DNA of 38,812 nt. It comes from a virus. Both the position numbers and the translations under genes were made by a program. The stretch covers positions 1-38,812 of IMG/VR virus record IMGVR_UViG_3300025137_000098; one strand, 5' to 3'. How positions within the stretch are numbered: the first letter of the stretch is position 1; the number at the start of each line of letters is the position of its first letter. Of this stretch, positions 6,956 through 12,754 are shown in pieces. The notes beneath the pieces were generated by a model, which worked only from the letters and a program-made list of their open reading frames with translations, had not been told where the DNA came from and ran no database searches.

Positions 6956-6984
6956 CTTATACCAGCACGACACAAGCGGCGCAA
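6956..6984 (-). promoter_or_regulatory. Block promoter 1 (TTGCGC-17-TATAAG)
   Basis: On the minus strand, TTGCGC, 17 bases, then TATAAG. It is the closest to sigma-70 consensus of the four block promoters and lies directly downstream of the terminator at 6988-7012, so it restarts transcription for the block. Confidence 0.65.
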
Positions 6985-6987
6985 CAT

Positions 6988-7012
6988 AAAAAAAACCCGG
7001 CACGGGGCCGGG
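6988..7012 (-). terminator. Intrinsic terminator upstream of the GC-rich block
   Basis: On the minus strand, the stem CCCGGC / GCCGGG with a 5-base loop is followed by eight T (6988-6995). It closes the terS transcript before block promoter 1. Confidence 0.8.
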
Positions 7013-7038
7013 CTAGTTTTCACACAGGGAAAGCAATT

Positions 7039-7140
7039 CTATCTGCGGCGGCGACGCACCGGGCGGGTGTTAGCGCGGCGCATTAAATCATTGTAGTCAG
7101 AGCCGTAAAGCAAGCGGCCAATCCAAGCGAATAGAAACAT
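7039..7140 (-). CDS. 33-residue peptide with hydrophobic N-terminus and Arg tail
   Basis: Hand translation gives MFLFAWIGRLLYGSDYNDLM, then a tail ending in five Arg. Its ATG overlaps the stop of the preceding gene as TGATG, the same coupling style used across the genome, and the terminator lies 27 bases downstream. These placements support a real small gene; the short hydrophobic end plus basic tail could associate with membrane or nucleic acid. Length makes the call tentative. Confidence 0.5.
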   Translation of the reverse strand: MFLFAWIGRLLYGSDYNDLMRRANTRPVRRRRR

Positions 7141-7463
7141 CACGCGGCCTCCACTAGGTCGCTTAGATACTGCTCGACGACATCAGTATCAAACGGTTGC
7201 GCCAGCTCGATTTCGATCAACGCCTCCTCCGGCGTCAACGGTATGACACCTGACCCGCTGCCGTAGCTGGAACCGTCGCCATCCTTCCGTGCAAACCGCG
7301 TCATCGGACCGCCCTCACCAGCGACAAACCAATTGCCGCGTTGGGTGCGATATAGTGCCGAGTGCTCCCAACGAAAATCACCAACGCCCGCTTCGCTGCC
7401 GGTGCCGCAGATTTTGGTCGCGGTCTCCGTGTTATAGATTTTTCCGTGAACAAGTTTTTTCAT
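7140..7463 (-). CDS. 107-residue conserved-type protein (MKKLVHGKIYNTETA)
   Basis: The start is placed at the ATG at 7463, preceded by GGGAG at 8 bases; an ATG five codons upstream overlaps that site. The N-terminus MKKLVHGKIYNTETATKI is a pattern I have seen opening many small proteins of phages and prokaryotes with beta-rich folds (strand, then YNTETA). RTQRGNWFVAGEGGPMTRFAR near residue 45 continues the beta pattern, and the C-terminus (TPEEALIEIELAQPFDTDVVEQYL) is helical. Function is unknown. It lies 28 bases after the nuclease gene and belongs to the terS transcript. Confidence 0.75.
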   Translation of the reverse strand: MKKLVHGKIYNTETATKICGTGSEAGVGDFRWEHSALYRTQRGNWFVAGEGGPMTRFARKDGDGSSYGSGSGVIPLTPEEALIEIELAQPFDTDVVEQYLSDLVEAA

Positions 7464-7491
7464 TCCTCGTACTCCCATTGTGTTGTGTTGA

Positions 7492-7974
7492 TTATGCGAC
7501 TTTATCGTCCCCTGTTTCGAACATCAAGCGGAAAATGTTTGCCCAGTTCACCGGTTCTGTTTCGTGTGCCACCGGGTTAACCTTGTCGATCCCCTCCATA
7601 CGCAGATCAATCGCATGTCTCCCGGCGTAAAGATAAACCTCGGCGGGCTTCGTTACCCCACGTTGGCGAAGGATCAGTATCCAAACCGGTGCGTGTTGGT
7701 GCTTCGTTAGAAAGGAAATCTGATGGGGGCTCAACTCAACGGCGTGGTTTGCCGTGACCTTAAGTTCCACCATGCTGAACCTTCCGGACGGCTCACAGAG
7801 CAACAGGTCCGGCACCCCGGGCATCGCCCAACTCTCAATCCTCGTCAGGGTCAACTTCTTCGAGTACCTCTTCATCGCCTCCTTCACTTGGCGATAAAAG
7901 CCGGATTCGCGCTTTATCACGGTTCGAGGCATTAGGTGGGGACTCTTCGGAAGCTTGTATTGTGATGGGGGCAT
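7492..7974 (-). CDS. PD-(D/E)XK nuclease-like protein overlapping terS
   Basis: The 160-residue frame has MPGVPDLLLCEPSGRFSMVE followed by LK near residues 51-72: the PD...(D/E)-x-K core (D56, E70, K72) of restriction-endonuclease-like and VRR-NUC-type phage nucleases. An upstream Glu (E24 in KRESGFYRQV) may be the fourth active-site residue. It could resolve branched DNA or recombination intermediates before packaging, an inference from its place beside terS. The first ATG is at 7974, a second (MPRTVIKRE) at 7932; neither has a clear ribosome site. Either way the gene overlaps the 3' end of terS by about 100-140 bases in another frame. Confidence 0.8.
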   Translation of the reverse strand: MPPSQYKLPKSPHLMPRTVIKRESGFYRQVKEAMKRYSKKLTLTRIESWAMPGVPDLLLCEPSGRFSMVELKVTANHAVELSPHQISFLTKHQHAPVWILILRQRGVTKPAEVYLYAGRHAIDLRMEGIDKVNPVAHETEPVNWANIFRLMFETGDDKVA

Positions 7975-8452
7975 AGCTGTTTTTGATATCCTCTAGTGCT
8001 TTCATCACTTCGTCTTTCGACATGCTGTCGATAGTGCCGTGGCGGACTTCGGATCGTGACACGTAAATGTCCCCCTGAGCCTGCCCACGTCGATATTCAG
8101 CCTGAACGGCTGCGGAGTAGGCTCCGTTGGTCAACGCGGCGTCACGGATCGTTTGAAGGTCTTTAAGGTGCCTCTGGTAGTTGACCCCATACTTGTTGTC
8201 CAACTCCTCCCGATATTCTCGGATGGCACGACAAACGTGAGGAGATATATGCGGGTTCGTCAGTTCATACGCTCGGGTATGCGCACTCCCTGCGGGGTAG
8301 CCCGCGTTCACCGCCGCCTCTCTCATCGTGATCTGGCCGTCTCTCGAAACGAGTTCCTTCACGAACAACTCTTGTTTCCGAGACAGGGGCCGGTCGATCA
8401 GGTTTTTTGAAGCCGCTTTAGGTATTGTCCGTTTTTTCAGGGTCTTTGCCAC
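7835..8452 (-). CDS. terS: Terminase small subunit
   Basis: This 205-residue protein recognises phage DNA for packaging and recruits the large terminase. Residues 23-90 read as the classic family pattern: LSRKQELFVKELVSRDGQ, then a helix-turn-helix (ITMREAAVNAGYPAGSAHTRA), then ISPHVCRAIREYREEL. The C-terminal part is acidic (EEVLEEVDPDED), as in subunits that bind the large terminase. The start is GTG at 8452 with AAGGAAAACAC upstream. It begins a minus-strand transcript (terS, nuclease, two small genes) and is split from terL by the GC-rich block, which is unusual since the two are normally adjacent. Confidence 0.92.
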   Translation of the reverse strand: MAKTLKKRTIPKAASKNLIDRPLSRKQELFVKELVSRDGQITMREAAVNAGYPAGSAHTRAYELTNPHISPHVCRAIREYREELDNKYGVNYQRHLKDLQTIRDAALTNGAYSAAVQAEYRRGQAQGDIYVSRSEVRHGTIDSMSKDEVMKALEDIKNSYAPITIQASEESPPNASNRDKARIRLLSPSEGGDEEVLEEVDPDED

Positions 8453-8873
8453 GTGTTTTCCTTCGACCGTTAAGAACCGTACATCCCTGATTAACCTTTG
8501 CTCGGGAACCCTGCAAGGCTTAATTCGATATCCCTCTATCGAGAGCTCAAATCAGTTTTTATTTTTTTCCAACTCAAAACCCTATAAGCCCGATTCGTGT
8601 TTTAGCGTTACGTGTTACATTTTCCATTTGGTAGGTGTAATGGATATATGTAACGGTTATGTAGTACCTAAACATATGAAATAACTCACTAAATCAGGAT
8701 TACAAAAAACCGTTACACGGATTACACCATATCTCAAATAAAAAAAAATAAAAAACTGATCTGAGCCCTATAGTAATGGATTCACGATTTAGAACCGTGA
8801 ACCGCGGAAAACCGGCGTTTTATGGTTTTCGTCATCCGCCATCCGTGTTCCGCGGCCCAACGATAGCCGAATG
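8453..8873. other. AT-rich intergenic region upstream of terS
   Basis: No gene is seen in these 420 bases. The segment 8555-8760 is AT-rich with A-tracts, and GTGTAA / TTACAC words recur, forming a long imperfect inverted repeat at 8635-8729. A weak promoter (TTGCAG, 17, TAATCA) could be drawn at 8488-8516 for terS. It probably holds the late control region. Confidence 0.55.
8635..8729. repeat. Long imperfect inverted repeat (GGTGTAAT...GTAACGGTT)
   Basis: The left arm (8635-8659) begins GGTGTAATGG and ends GTAACGGTT; the right arm (8709-8729), reverse-complemented, reads GGTGTAATCC then GTGTAACGGTT. The arms match except for a short central insertion and are about 50 bases apart. A related GTTACGTGTTACA lies at about 8608-8620. 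This looks like a set of operator sites. Confidence 0.6.
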
Positions 8874-9122
8874 TCAGACAAGCCTTTCCCTTTGGTTGAC
8901 GCGCTTGGCGTATAGGATGAGTTGCATGAGCTCCGGTCCGCTTACGTTTGTGCTGGATATGCAGAGCACGTCGTTCTCGTCCTTCCGTAGGACGGCGAAG
9001 ATGATGCTGCTTCCCTGCCCTTTGGTGGCGACCAGTTCACCGTCGTCGGATGTGGTGATGTGGATTTTGTGGTCGAGCACGTCGGACCGTTTGTCTGTGG
9101 CTGTGGCTGTGGCTGTGTCCAT
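8874..9122 (-). CDS. 82-residue hypothetical protein
   Basis: This protein is not recognised. It begins MDTATATATDKRSDVLDHKI; the TAT repeat comes from a tandem GTGGCT at DNA level. The middle alternates polar and hydrophobic residues like a small beta sheet (HKIHITTSDDGELVATKGQ, SIIFAVLRK, VLCISST), and the end is a helix (GPELMQLILYAKRVNQRE). AAAAGGA lies 9 bases before the ATG. It is downstream of the Cys peptidase-like gene with a 60-base gap and is probably co-transcribed. Confidence 0.7.
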   Translation of the reverse strand: MDTATATATDKRSDVLDHKIHITTSDDGELVATKGQGSSIIFAVLRKDENDVLCISSTNVSGPELMQLILYAKRVNQRERLV

Positions 9123-9181
9123 TGGGTTGTCCTTTTGTGTTGAAACGATCTTGAAGAGCCGTGATCGGTGGTTAGTGGTCC

Positions 9182-9916
9182 TTACTTACTTATCGTTGGG
9201 TGGTGCTCTTTGGCGAACTCCACCATGTCCTGCATTCTCTTCCACACGTCCTCCATGTCGTAGCAGTAATGCTCGTCGCACAGCGGATGTTCAAGTTCGG
9301 TGGCAAGCCCCTCAAGTTCGTCGGACATTGTCACCCAGTAGTCGATGTCGTCCTTTTCACAGGTGATGCCGAACTCCGGGTACTGCCGGATCATTTTATT
9401 GACCCGGTAGTAGTACGGGTTGGACTTCGACTTAGGCTTCGACACATCGATGTCAGGCTTGGTCACGTTGTCCGAGGTCAGTTCGTAGACCTCCGCGACC
9501 CGCGCCCGGCGCTTCACCCGCTTGTCTTTGATCGACACGATCTCTCGTATCCGACCGCAGGTATAACGACGACCGCTGACAAGCTGCCAATGCCAGCCTG
9601 CCACGATCAGGAAGACGCGGCCCGTGGTCCGATCTTCTTTCGACATCTTCAGCCATCCGGCTAGGGTTGGGCCGGTCGAACGATTTAATCGAACGCCGGG
9701 CTTCTGCCACCGGTAAGCCTTAATGTTGCAGGCCCGGAGACCGTCGAGCACTTGGTTAGTGCTTGTCCCCGTGATCTTAGGTCGACCGCTCTGCTTCCGG
9801 ACCAGCCTTGCAGCCTCTCCGGTCGTCAGGTCGGTCAGTGCCGATATTACGGACGGTCCGCAATACCGGTTTTTGTCTTTGCCATCAGTGATGGCCTTCA
9901 ATTTAAGTTTCGACAT
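9182..9916 (-). CDS. Papain/C39-like cysteine peptidase-like phage protein
   Basis: The 244-residue protein (start ATG 9916, AGGGGATC upstream) opens MSKLKLKAITDGKDKNRYCG. C19 in RYCGPSVISALTDLTTGEAA sits at the head of a helix, as the nucleophile of papain or C39 peptidases does. H109 in VFLIVAGWHWQLVSGRRYTC is placed on a following beta strand, as the catalytic His is. A Lys/Arg-rich middle (DKRVKRRARVAEVYEL) and a charged helical C-terminus follow. In phages such proteins could process virion proteins or host targets; the substrate is unknown and activity is inferred. An in-frame upstream start is less likely. It follows an AT-rich region with a DnaA box. Confidence 0.65.
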   Translation of the reverse strand: MSKLKLKAITDGKDKNRYCGPSVISALTDLTTGEAARLVRKQSGRPKITGTSTNQVLDGLRACNIKAYRWQKPGVRLNRSTGPTLAGWLKMSKEDRTTGRVFLIVAGWHWQLVSGRRYTCGRIREIVSIKDKRVKRRARVAEVYELTSDNVTKPDIDVSKPKSKSNPYYYRVNKMIRQYPEFGITCEKDDIDYWVTMSDELEGLATELEHPLCDEHYCYDMEDVWKRMQDMVEFAKEHHPTISK

Positions 9917-10009
9917 GCTGTGATCCCCTTGTGTGATGAATTGGACCACGGCTCATCGAGAGCGTTTCAATTTTCTTCACGATGTCCAACAGCATTGCCC
10001 GGCTCGCCC

Positions 10010-10110
10010 GGTTTCTTATTATATCCTATTATATCTTATACATTAGATTATTACAGTATCTAATTATCCCTTATTTTTCAATGACTTATGGGAGTTATCC
10101 ACAGGCCCTT
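10010..10110. other. Candidate replication origin: AT-rich repeats plus DnaA box
   Basis: Two direct copies of TATTATATC (10017-10025 and 10027-10035) open an almost pure A/T segment to about 10080, resembling an unwinding element. A perfect DnaA box, TTATCCACA, follows at 10095-10103, with a degenerate TTATCCCTT at 10064-10072. No gene covers 9917-10140. TATAAT-like words could also be promoters for the Cys peptidase-like gene. Confidence 0.5.
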
Positions 10111-10140
10111 AAATTAAAACAATTCTAAAACGGCCCTGCG

Positions 10141-10347
10141 TTAATAGTCCTTTGGTTTCAAAGGGTTACTGGACACCTCAAGTTTACTGGCCAACAGCTG
10201 CGCCGCCGCCCGTGCGACCGCCGGGTTGCCGCTGCTCAAGGCGCGGGACAGGCCGTCTAAGACCACGGGCGGTGAGATATTGACACGTCCGTTCTCGGCG
10301 CTTTTGGCTGAGAACAGGAAGCGTTCGAGTTGTTGGGAACGGGTCAT
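10141..10347 (-). CDS. 68-residue hypothetical protein
   Basis: This protein is not recognised. It begins MTRSQQLERFLFSAKSAENG and is largely helical, with an Ala-rich amphipathic stretch near residues 36-54 (LSSGNPAVARAAAQLLASKL). Its ATG directly follows the stop of the endolysin gene with no gap (TAA then ATG), so it is the last gene of the run that starts at 11587. It has no transmembrane helix, so it is not an obvious lysis partner. The candidate origin lies just downstream. Confidence 0.65.
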   Translation of the reverse strand: MTRSQQLERFLFSAKSAENGRVNISPPVVLDGLSRALSSGNPAVARAAAQLLASKLEVSSNPLKPKDY

Positions 10348-10929
10348 TTATTTTTGTGCATAGAACACGTGCCCCCCGATTTGCTGTCGTTTCTCAAGGC
10401 TCGTGGACCATGATGGTTGGACCCACACCGCGTGGTAATGGGTGGCGTCCTCGAGCCCTGCTACTTCGACCTCTGTGGTCGTCAGAAGGGTGGCGATGTC
10501 TTGAGCCGTGGCCCACGCTTCTTTTTCCGCGGGCCGCTCTGGTTTGCCGTCGCAGTAATACGAGAATTGGCATTGGTGCTTGACGGGGTTTCCGTTCCGA
10601 TAGCGCCCTTGCCGCACGACACCACAGAGGTCCGCTGGATATCTGGAGTGGTCCACGCGGTTTTGTATGACGACGCCGACGGCCATCATACCTCGCCAGC
10701 CTTGGTCACGGGCCTCGTAGTACATGGCCTCGGCTAGGCATTTTTGGCCTTCGGTGTCACCGGCGGAAAGTCCCCCACCGGCATGGGCCGATAGCGGCAC
10801 TACCAACCCAAGGAGCAGGACGACCAACAGCGCCAACAGCGCAAAGCAGGTCCGGATTGCCCACCGCAGTCTTTTGCGCAGGCTTTGGGTTTCTCTCATT
10901 CGGTTGTAGGCGTTGTTATCAATGATCAT
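10348..10929 (-). CDS. SleB-type cell-wall hydrolase (endolysin) with N-terminal export signal
   Basis: This 193-residue protein has a Hydrolase_2 / SleB domain: CLAEAMYYEARDQGWRGMMA with the likely catalytic Glu at E72, AVGVVIQNRVDHSRYPADLC, a CQFSYYCDG segment, and THYHAVWVQPSW near the end. The family cleaves peptidoglycan glycan strands. Residues 17-50 are basic, then strongly hydrophobic (ALLALLVVLLLGLVVPL), then SAHA-GGG: a Sec signal peptide or signal-anchor-release element, so export would not strictly need a holin. The ATG at 10929 overlaps the preceding stop as ATGA. A second Met, MRETQSL, is 10 codons in. The holin is 27 kb away. Confidence 0.88.
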   Translation of the reverse strand: MIIDNNAYNRMRETQSLRKRLRWAIRTCFALLALLVVLLLGLVVPLSAHAGGGLSAGDTEGQKCLAEAMYYEARDQGWRGMMAVGVVIQNRVDHSRYPADLCGVVRQGRYRNGNPVKHQCQFSYYCDGKPERPAEKEAWATAQDIATLLTTTEVEVAGLEDATHYHAVWVQPSWSTSLEKRQQIGGHVFYAQK

Positions 10930-11327
10930 TGGACCGGCCAGAGGTAATCGAGGTCCGTGACTTCCGTCCAGCCATACTTGCCGTAGAACTCCGGGTCCTT
11001 CTTGAGCAGGTTGGAGCGGTGGCTGGCGTGGAAGTCCTCGTCGCCCATCCACTCGGGCATCACAATGGGACCATACGACGCCTCTTTCTTCATCGTATTC
11101 TTATAGCCGCGACGGACCCACTCCTCGATGCATAGGTCTTTGTAAAACGACAGCGCCGTCTCGTAGCCCCGCCACATCTTTGTAGCGGGGTGGCTGGTCC
11201 AGCCCTTGGATTTTCCGGCCAGTGCATTGAGTATCTGAAAGGCCTCAACGCGCTGCTTGCCGAGCCGCCTGTAGTCGAGGCAGCGGACTGAGCGGCCCAT
11301 GCTCTTGTAAGGCAGGAAGGTCTGCAT
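10926..11327 (-). CDS. Pyrimidine-dimer DNA glycosylase / endonuclease V-like (MSMEG_6728-type)
   Basis: The 133-residue protein starts MQTFLPYKSMGRSVRCLDYR, then RLGKQRVEAFQILNALAG, THPATKMWRGYETAL and, late, GDEDFHASHRSNLLKKDPE. These are conserved blocks of a family related to T4 endonuclease V, which removes UV-made pyrimidine dimers. T4 DenV uses its N-terminal Thr amine as nucleophile; here Gln follows Met and Thr is third, so the same chemistry is not assured. The ATG at 11327 has CAGGAGGAAAAG upstream and overlaps the preceding stop (TGATG). It would protect virus genomes in sunlit water. The family call is good, the activity inferred. Confidence 0.82.
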   Translation of the reverse strand: MQTFLPYKSMGRSVRCLDYRRLGKQRVEAFQILNALAGKSKGWTSHPATKMWRGYETALSFYKDLCIEEWVRRGYKNTMKKEASYGPIVMPEWMGDEDFHASHRSNLLKKDPEFYGKYGWTEVTDLDYLWPVQ

Positions 11328-11587
11328 CACTTTTCCTCCTGATTTTGGATTAGCCAGTCATACTTGTCGGTGGTCGCCCCACAGGCCCGACACACCAACG
11401 CAGACCAAGCGAAATTGTGGACGGGGGTCGGGTATCTGCACTCAGCCCGCGGGCAGAAAACAGTTTTGCCCTTTTTCCCTGCGCGGGTGTGCTTCGGAAC
11501 TGGAACGAGATCGCGCCACACTTTTTTCTTAGTTAAATGTTGTACGGGGGACTTTTTCTTTTTGAAAAGCCGTTGGAAAAAGTTCAT
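11327..11587 (-). CDS. Small zinc-ribbon protein
   Basis: The 86-residue protein has a very basic N-terminus (MNFFQRLFKKKKSPVQHLTK) and one zinc-ribbon: a Cys pair at FCPRAEC and a second pair at VCRACG, separated by YPTPVHNFAWSAL. Such proteins bind nucleic acid or other proteins; no specific role is known. The ATG at 11587 follows AAGGAGG, one of the strongest ribosome sites in the window, as expected for the first gene of a run (zinc ribbon, glycosylase, endolysin, 68-residue gene). It faces a divergent plus-strand run. Confidence 0.75.
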   Translation of the reverse strand: MNFFQRLFKKKKSPVQHLTKKKVWRDLVPVPKHTRAGKKGKTVFCPRAECRYPTPVHNFAWSALVCRACGATTDKYDWLIQNQEEK

Positions 11588-11657
11588 CACTTTGCCTCCT
11601 TGTTATAGACCCGTGGACCGTGGGCCACGTATAGGGCTTTGTCAACCACTAAAACAC

Positions 11658-11686
11658 TTGACCTTCCCCGGTTTGTCTCATATGTT
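11658..11686 (+). promoter_or_regulatory. Promoter for the plus-strand small-gene run (TTGACC-17-TATGTT)
   Basis: TTGACC (11658-11663) and TATGTT (11681-11686) are 17 bases apart, 44 bases upstream of the start at 11730. A closer TATAAT (11712-11717) has no matching -35. The divergent space 11588-11729 also contains CCGTGG / CCACG inverted words near 11611-11630. Confidence 0.55.
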
Positions 11687-11729
11687 CCCAGTAGGCGACG
11701 AAGTGACCCTATATAATTGGAGAAGTCAG

Positions 11730-11876
11730 ATGGATACGTCAAAGTGGAAATCAATTTTATGTCCGGTACCGGTGTACCTGTCGATTAAGAAGATGGCGAA
11801 GGAGAATGGCCGGACGATTTCTGGTCAGTTGCAGATGATGCACAAGCGTTATCGGGAGCACTATCCGGAGGGTTAG
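11730..11876 (+). CDS. 48-residue ribbon-helix-helix-like protein
   Basis: The short frame starts at the ATG at 11730 with GGAGAAG just upstream; the longer open frame before it overlaps the promoter and is antisense to the zinc-ribbon gene. It has a strand then two helices: CPVPVYLSIKKMAKENGRTI, then SGQLQMMHKRYREHY, the layout of Arc/CopG (RHH) DNA-binding proteins. It is first in its run and could autoregulate. Too short for a certain family call. Confidence 0.6.
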   Translation: MDTSKWKSILCPVPVYLSIKKMAKENGRTISGQLQMMHKRYREHYPEG

Positions 11877-11880
11877 TTTG

Positions 11881-11943
11881 ATGGAGGCGCTGTTGTTTAT
11901 GGCCGTGTTGAACGTGGTTTTTTTGCTTGTTACGGAGCTTTAA
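11881..11943 (+). CDS. 20-residue hydrophobic micro-peptide
   Basis: MEALLFMAVLNVVFLLVTEL is one membrane-spanning length. GGAGG lies 10 bases before its ATG and the next gene starts 3 bases after its stop. Spacing favours a translated leader or small membrane peptide, but with 20 residues chance cannot be excluded. Confidence 0.4.
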   Translation: MEALLFMAVLNVVFLLVTEL

Positions 11944-11946
11944 GTA

Positions 11947-12195
11947 ATGGGGCTGTCGGAGGAGGTTATTGCGCTTCGCGCGGAGGTCGCTGCTTTGAAG
12001 GAGGCTGCGACTTTATGGTCGCGTCGTAGTGGTGGAGTGCCCTGTTTGCATTGCGGCAATGAGATGATTGTGGGCGGTGACCACGACTGCGAGGACGAGG
12101 AAGAATATATCATCGTGACGAACGCGAGTTGTCCGAAGTGCGGTGGTTTTCTTTTGTTCTACACCCCGGAAAACGGCCCGGAGTACAGGAATTGA
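11947..12195 (+). CDS. 82-residue zinc-ribbon protein with coiled-coil N-terminus
   Basis: Residues 3-22 (LSEEVIALRAEVAALKEAAT) form a short coiled coil. Then come two CxxC knuckles, PCLHCGNEMIV and CPKCGGFLLF, separated by an acidic stretch (DHDCEDEEEY): a zinc ribbon. GGAG lies 10 bases before the ATG at 11947. Function is unknown; perhaps a small transcription or protein-interaction factor. It is followed by a terminator at 12281. Confidence 0.75.
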   Translation: MGLSEEVIALRAEVAALKEAATLWSRRSGGVPCLHCGNEMIVGGDHDCEDEEEYIIVTNASCPKCGGFLLFYTPENGPEYRN

Positions 12196-12280
12196 ACGGC
12201 TTAAGGTTGCGCTTTGAAATGGGTTGATATAGGATTCCCTTGCGTGGCTGATCCCTGCGCACTCCTTGTGTTGATGTTAG

Positions 12281-12314
12281 ACGGCCTCGTTTTTAATTAA
12301 GCGGGGCCGTTTTT
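12281..12314 (+). terminator. Intrinsic terminator of the first plus-strand run
   Basis: ACGGCCTCG pairs with CGGGGCCGT (9-base stem with one G-T) around an AT-rich loop, followed by TTTTT at 12310-12314. Confidence 0.8.
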
Positions 12315-12319
12315 CTATG

Positions 12320-12349
12320 TTGACATAGTCCCACGTATGCGATTAGTCT
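12320..12349 (+). promoter_or_regulatory. Possible promoter after the terminator
   Basis: A perfect -35 TTGACA (12320-12325) is followed at the expected distance only by a poor -10 (TTAGTC or TAGTCT). Placement between a terminator and the 12376 gene supports a promoter, perhaps an activated one. Confidence 0.4.
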
Positions 12350-12375
12350 TCGACACCAACACAAAGGAGAAAGAC

Positions 12376-12570
12376 ATGACCGACCGATTGAATGCTCTCA
12401 CTGCCGTGCTAACGGAATTGATTGGTCTTCGTGACCGGACTAAGGAGTTGTACGCCACGTTAACGGAGGAGGATGTAGAACTGCTCCTTGGTTCGTTGAG
12501 CGCGGCTATTCGCGACTGCGAGCACCTGCTGGGCGTGGAGTATGCCGGTCATCTGCTGGCGGGTGCATAA
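12376..12570 (+). CDS. 64-residue helical hypothetical protein
   Basis: This protein is not recognised. The ATG at 12376 follows AAAGGAG, and the frame before it has no site. It begins MTDRLNALTAVLTELIGLRD and is predicted all-helical with heptad-like leucines (TEEDVELLLGSLSAAIRDCE), suggesting a small helical bundle or dimer. It is first gene of the second plus-strand run. The stop is one base before the next ATG. Confidence 0.7.
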   Translation: MTDRLNALTAVLTELIGLRDRTKELYATLTEEDVELLLGSLSAAIRDCEHLLGVEYAGHLLAGA

Positions 12571-12571
12571 A

Positions 12572-12754
12572 ATGACCCGCCGCCAGAGACGCCAAGTCCG
12601 TCGCGTTGGGATCGACCTCGCCTTTGCGGCTGTGGTTCTGGCCAGTGCCGCCTTGCTGGCGGTGACGGTGTGGGATATAACGGGCGACCAACTAACGATA
12701 AAGTACTCCGACGCAAATTTCTATCCTAGTGACGAAGGAGGAAACCATGAGTAA
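12572..12754 (+). CDS. 60-residue single-pass membrane protein
   Basis: The protein starts MTRRQRRQVRRVGIDLAFAA: a basic N-terminus, then a hydrophobic helix (LAFAAVVLASAALLAVTVW) at about residues 16-34, then a polar acidic tail. The positive-inside rule predicts the tail outside. The start at 12572 nearly touches the preceding stop, and the 3' end overlaps the next gene by 8 bases. It is not near the holin, so a lysis role is unproven; a membrane accessory role such as superinfection exclusion is only a possibility. Confidence 0.65.
   Translation: MTRRQRRQVRRVGIDLAFAAVVLASAALLAVTVWDITGDQLTIKYSDANFYPSDEGGNHE

Noticed and set aside
11640-11645. Leftward TTGACA as promoter for the zinc-ribbon run
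   Set aside because: No acceptable -10 at 16-18 bases; the nearest TATACG is only 6 bases away.
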